This document shows, piece by piece, positions 60,434 through 64,000 of a stretch of DNA of 64,000 bases. The translations under genes and the position numbers were made by a program. The DNA is taken from assembly GCF_030295995.1 (NCBI RefSeq), contig NZ_AP027365.1:4062066-4126065 (forward strand), given 5' to 3'. Source of the stretch: Thalassotalea hakodatensis (lineage in GTDB: Bacteria > Pseudomonadota > Gammaproteobacteria > Enterobacterales > Alteromonadaceae). A model generated the notes under the pieces. It did not search any database, was not told where the DNA came from, and was given only the letters and a program-made list of their open reading frames with translations. Numbering within the stretch: position 1 is the stretch's first letter; each line of letters opens with the position of its first letter.

Positions 60434-61047
60434 TGTTTCAATAATTTGTGCATCAATCTACAGTCGCCCTGTCGATGCACATTTGTTAACTTTATTTGAA
60501 CATCTCGAACTGACATTTAACCAACACCGCATATGTTTTTTAAACCGAATGAGTTTATTGCCTCCTTTATGATTAGCATAAAAATAGAAATATTTTTCCT
60601 TAGAGCAATTTATCTAAAGTATGCGTAACCCCTGTGTATTCTCGCTTATGTTTTTTAGTTATTTGCAGCTTTCATAATTCTTTAAAAATAGTTTAATAAT
60701 AGGCTGGTATTGCAAAATAATTCTGGTAATCTGTTTCACCCCTGATGAGGATATTCGATGGATTTTTGTCCAACAAGCATCTTTGCTTAATTTTCGTTAT
60801 CCACATCAGACAATAATAAGAATAAATAATTAAAAGGATTTTGTTCTCACCTTTTTTATTTAAAAAACATACAGTTATAAAAGCATCATACCGCGATAGA
60901 GTTATTTTATTGTGGGAGGAACTTATGTTTTCAACAAAGTTATCCACAAGCAAAGCTACTAATTTTTAAGAATTTTTCGATACCGCTAGTGCGTAAGCAT
61001 TGAATATGTCATGCTTAGCAAAATTTTTCTGTGTTACCTCGAAAATC
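60434..61047. other. Long intergenic region upstream of polA
   Basis: About 610 A+T-rich bases without a convincing protein gene. It holds a stem-loop just after galM (60448-60480), two perfect TTATCCACA DnaA-type boxes (60797-60805 and 60940-60948), and a 14-codon ORF (60925-60969) with GGGAGG in front of its ATG. The minus-strand ORF at 60693-60953 has no coding signature and is not called. Confidence 0.5.
60448..60480 (+). terminator. Possible galM terminator stem-loop
   Basis: GTGCATC (60448-60454) and GATGCAC (60474-60480) pair, with an inner CAG/CTG pair of arms. The following sequence is T-rich but interrupted. Confidence 0.5.
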
Positions 61048-63780
61048 ATGAATACACCTAACTTATCTCCGCTTATATTAGTAGATGGATCTTCTTACCT
61101 TTTCCGCGCTTATCATGTTCCTTATTTACAAGCACTATCAACTGCTGATGGGCAACCTACTGGGGCAATAACCGGCGTACTTAATATGATTAAGAGCCTT
61201 AAGAAAGATTACCCTAACGGAAACATTGTGGTTGTTTTTGATGCTAAAGGTAAAACCTTTCGCAACGACTTGTATCCAGAATATAAAGCCAACCGCCCCC
61301 CCATGCCCGATGATTTACGTACCCAAATTGCACCATTACATGAAATTATTGAAGCGATGGGTTTACCTTTACTGGTTATAGAAGGCGTAGAAGCTGATGA
61401 CGTTATTGGCACCTTGTCGGCTCAAGCAACTAAGCAAGGAATTGAAACGGTCATCTCTACTGGCGATAAAGACATGGCACAATTAGTCAATGAACATGTG
61501 CGTTTAATCAATACCATGACCAATGTTGAAATGAATGTTGAAGGTGTTGTCGAAAAGTTTGGGATTAAACCAGAACAAATTATTGATTACCTTGCGTTAA
61601 TGGGCGACAAGGTTGATAACATTCCTGGTGTGGAAAAGTGTGGTCCGAAAACGGCAGTAAAATGGTTACTAGAACATGAAACCCTTGAACAAGTGATTGC
61701 CAATGCCGATAAAGTAAAAGGAAAAATTGGTGAGAATTTACGTAACGCATTAGATCAATTACCTTTATCGTATGAGCTTGCAACAATAAAACTGGATGTT
61801 GCACTTGAAAAGCCTATTGAAGAATTAATACCTACTTCGCCTGATAAAGACAAGCTTTCTACCTTATATAAACAGTTTGAATTACGCCGTTTACTTGCCG
61901 AATTAGATAACAGTGACAGCCCCGAAACAACGAGTGATCAGTCTTCGCAGGAACAACGTGAACAAATAGATGTTCATTATGACACCATTTTTACTAAAGA
62001 AGCTTTTAATGAGTGGCTAGCTAAACTAACCTCGGCTGATTATTTCGCATTTGATACTGAAACAACCAGCGTTAATTACATAAAGGCCGAATTAGTGGGT
62101 TTATCATTTGCCGTAGCTCCAGGCGTTGCAGCATACGTTCCTGTTAATCATGATTATGAAGATGCGCCTAAGCAACTTGATCGCGATTGGGTTTTATCAC
62201 AATTAAAACCTCTACTTGAAGATAAGCAACAAGTCATCATTGGCCAGAACTTAAAGTATGATGCCAACGTGCTCGCACAATATGATGTCGCTATCAATTG
62301 TACGATTTACGATACCATGATCGAGTCATACTGTTTAAACAGCGTTGCAACGCGTCACAATATGGATGCGTTAGCCGAAAAGTATCTTGATTACAAAACC
62401 GTACATTTTGAAGACATTGCCGGTAAAGGTGCGAAACAATTAACATTCAACCAAATTGAAATTGAAAAAGCCGCCCATTACGCTGCTGAAGATGCTGATA
62501 TAACTTTCAGACTTCATCAAGCAATCTTTGCCCAATTAGAGCAGTTAAAAGGCCAATTGTCAGTGTTCACTGATATTGAAATGCCTTTGATGCCAGTACT
62601 GGCAAGAATGGAACAACAGGGTGTATTAATTGACAGTGACTTATTGGATCAACAAAGCCAAACCATTGGCGCAAGGTTACAAGAATTAGAAGTGGAAGCA
62701 CATAACATTGCAGGACAAAGCTTTAATTTAGGTTCCCCTAAGCAGTTGCAGCAGATTTTATTTGAAGAATTAAAAATTCCCGTCATCAAAAAAACACCAA
62801 AGGGTGCACCTTCGACTGCTGAAGAAGTATTACAAGAACTTGCATTAGATTATCCGTTACCTAAAGTGATTCTAGAAAACCGTGGGTTAAGTAAATTAAA
62901 ATCAACATATACTGATAAATTACCACTGATGGTTTCACCTAGAACTGGCCGGGTGCATACGTCATATAATCAAACAGTCGCTGCAACAGGTAGGCTGTCT
63001 TCCACAGATCCAAACTTGCAAAATATTCCTATTCGAAGCGAGGAAGGCCGTAAAATTAGGTTGGCCTTTATTGCACCAGAAGATCATAAAATTGTAGCCA
63101 TTGATTACTCTCAAATAGAGTTACGCATTATGGCACATTTATCAGAAGATCCTGGTTTAGTTGCCGCTTTTGCTCAAGGGAAAGATGTACACCAAGCCAC
63201 CGCTGCAGAGATATTCTCAGTAAGCTTAGACGAAGTAACAGCCGATCAACGTCGTAGTGCTAAAGCAATTAATTTTGGTTTAATTTATGGCATGTCTGCT
63301 TTTGGTCTTGCGAAACAGTTAAATATTGCTCGTAATAAAGCGCAGGAGTATATGGACAAGTACTTTGAACGCTACCCGCGAGTATTAACGTACATGGAAG
63401 AAACGCGCCAACAAGCGGCTGAACAAGGCTATGTAGAAACGCTCTTTGGCCGTCGTTTGTATTTACCAGACATTAAATCTAAAAATGCTATGCGCCGCAA
63501 AGGTGCAGAACGTGCGGCGATTAATGCCCCCATGCAAGGTACCGCTGCAGATATTATTAAAAAAGCAATGTTGGCGGTTGATACCTGGATTGAGGCAAAA
63601 CAAGATCCTCGTATTAAAATGACCATGCAAGTCCACGATGAACTTATTTTTGAAATTCATCAAGATATTGTTGAAGAAGTCACAGAAAGTCTAGTGACAA
63701 TTATGAATGATGCCGTCAAGCTGAGTGTGCCATTAATAGCAGAAGCGGGTATAGGTGATAACTGGGAACAAGCTCATTAA
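61048..63780 (+). CDS. polA: DNA polymerase I
   Basis: The 910-residue protein carries the 5'-3' exonuclease (ILVDGSSYLFRAYH, VDNIPGVEKCGPKTA), the 3'-5' exonuclease (FAFDTETTS-like AFDTETTS with exo acidic residues, AEDADITFRL) and the polymerase domain (VAIDYSQIELRIMAH, RRSAKAINFGLIYGMSAFGLA, MQVHDELIFEI). All catalytic motifs are intact. The ATG at 61048 is preferred; the ORF also opens at 61000. A copy of the small RNA starts 166 bases downstream. Confidence 0.97.
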   Translation: MNTPNLSPLILVDGSSYLFRAYHVPYLQALSTADGQPTGAITGVLNMIKSLKKDYPNGNIVVVFDAKGKTFRNDLYPEYKANRPPMPDDLRTQIAPLHEIIEAMGLPLLVIEGVEADDVIGTLSAQATKQGIETVISTGDKDMAQLVNEHVRLINTMTNVEMNVEGVVEKFGIKPEQIIDYLALMGDKVDNIPGVEKCGPKTAVKWLLEHETLEQVIANADKVKGKIGENLRNALDQLPLSYELATIKLDVALEKPIEELIPTSPDKDKLSTLYKQFELRRLLAELDNSDSPETTSDQSSQEQREQIDVHYDTIFTKEAFNEWLAKLTSADYFAFDTETTSVNYIKAELVGLSFAVAPGVAAYVPVNHDYEDAPKQLDRDWVLSQLKPLLEDKQQVIIGQNLKYDANVLAQYDVAINCTIYDTMIESYCLNSVATRHNMDALAEKYLDYKTVHFEDIAGKGAKQLTFNQIEIEKAAHYAAEDADITFRLHQAIFAQLEQLKGQLSVFTDIEMPLMPVLARMEQQGVLIDSDLLDQQSQTIGARLQELEVEAHNIAGQSFNLGSPKQLQQILFEELKIPVIKKTPKGAPSTAEEVLQELALDYPLPKVILENRGLSKLKSTYTDKLPLMVSPRTGRVHTSYNQTVAATGRLSSTDPNLQNIPIRSEEGRKIRLAFIAPEDHKIVAIDYSQIELRIMAHLSEDPGLVAAFAQGKDVHQATAAEIFSVSLDEVTADQRRSAKAINFGLIYGMSAFGLAKQLNIARNKAQEYMDKYFERYPRVLTYMEETRQQAAEQGYVETLFGRRLYLPDIKSKNAMRRKGAERAAINAPMQGTAADIIKKAMLAVDTWIEAKQDPRIKMTMQVHDELIFEIHQDIVEEVTESLVTIMNDAVKLSVPLIAEAGIGDNWEQAH

Positions 63781-63908
63781 TTTTTTGTGCTTTTATTACA
63801 ATTAAGAGGTAATACAGTCAGAAATTCAATTTTATCATTAGATTAAAGGCATGAAAATCGACAAAAACGTAAATTTAAAACAAAAATGGAAATTTATTAC
63901 ATTTTCAC

Positions 63909-63938
63909 TTTACAACATCTGAGTTTTTACTCTATAAT
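63909..63938 (+). promoter_or_regulatory. Promoter of small RNA (copy next to polA)
   Basis: TTTACA (63909-63914) and TATAAT (63933-63938) with an 18-base spacer, the same arrangement as at 6796-6825. Confidence 0.8.
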
Positions 63939-63945
63939 CTCATCT

Positions 63946-64000
63946 GTTCCTTAGCGAACACTTGTTGTAATAATTTGTATATTCTAGCTTTCCTCATAGC
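63946..64000 (+). ncRNA. Spot 42/ErsA-position small RNA, copy beside polA (cut by window end)
   Basis: The first 55 bases match the copy at 6833 with a few substitutions and small indels: the 5' hairpin GTTC...GAAC is kept with a longer loop, and the middle segment ATATTCTAGCTTTCC is identical. It lies directly after polA, the place of Spot 42 and ErsA. The terminator is beyond the window. Confidence 0.75.

Noticed and set aside
60693-60953. Minus-strand ORF of 86 codons upstream of polA
   Set aside because: The product has no domain-like pattern, no good ribosome binding site, and the region is better explained as A+T-rich intergenic DNA.

Overview
The window looks like part of a gammaproteobacterial chromosome of the marine Colwelliaceae type (Thalassotalea or Colwellia-like). 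The evidence is the A+T-rich base composition, housekeeping blocks (engB/cytochrome c4, rpmB-rpmG-radC-coaBC-slmA, prlC-tag-rsmJ, gorA, galM, polA), a CrbS/CrbR-type acetate regulator pair with an acetate permease cluster, and PEP-CTERM proteins with a PrsT-like TPR protein. The family assignment is inferred from gene content and was not tested by alignment. No rRNA, tRNA, CRISPR array, integrase or transposase was recognised.

Bases 180-6558 hold the most unusual part: a tightly packed six-gene operon (overlaps or gaps of 0-10 bases) that resembles no named system I know. It encodes a GHKL ATPase with a C-terminal PD-(D/E)xK-like nuclease motif, a DHH/family II pyrophosphatase-like protein, a HARE-HTH plus Nudix protein, a membrane protein with a PLD-like soluble domain, a selenophosphate synthetase (SelD)-like protein and an NMN-adenylyltransferase-like protein. 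I infer a conflict or defence system built on nucleotide chemistry. It ends next to a small-RNA gene (6833-6922), and the start of a diverged copy of that gene lies right after polA at the other end of the window (63946-64000).

Bases 7135-15278 hold engB, a four-haem cytochrome c4-like protein, a LetAB/PqiAB-like envelope lipid-transport operon with LetA split in two and an eight-MCE-domain LetB, and a DUF418 membrane protein. Bases 15290-21088 (minus strand) are a thiamine operon, thiC-thiO-thiS-thiG-thiDE, under a TPP riboswitch. Bases 21239-26141 hold a secreted M1 peptidase, a TPR protein, a small TonB-C-like protein, a PEP-CTERM trypsin-like protease and a single-domain response regulator.

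Bases 26210-32649 carry rpmG, rpmB, a ParA-like pair, a PilZ protein, radC, coaBC, slmA and pepD. Bases 32745-36903 are the CrbR/CrbS-type pair; its likely target cluster (DUF4212, ActP, DUF294 and a DnaQ-like exonuclease) is at 43144-47974. Between them lie a SoxR regulon module (soxR, a SoxR box, a 35-codon small gene, a VOC protein and a flavodoxin-fold reductase), the PrsT-like TPR protein and a PEP-CTERM protein. Bases 48065-52340 hold a solute-binding-protein/diguanylate-cyclase pair and a chemoreceptor. The right end has rsmJ, tag, prlC, gorA, small ORFs, a lactonase-like metallo-hydrolase, galM and polA.

The polA - small RNA - engB neighbourhood, normally contiguous in related bacteria, appears here as two halves at opposite ends of the window, each with its own small-RNA copy. 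This points to an insertion, duplication or rearrangement at that locus.
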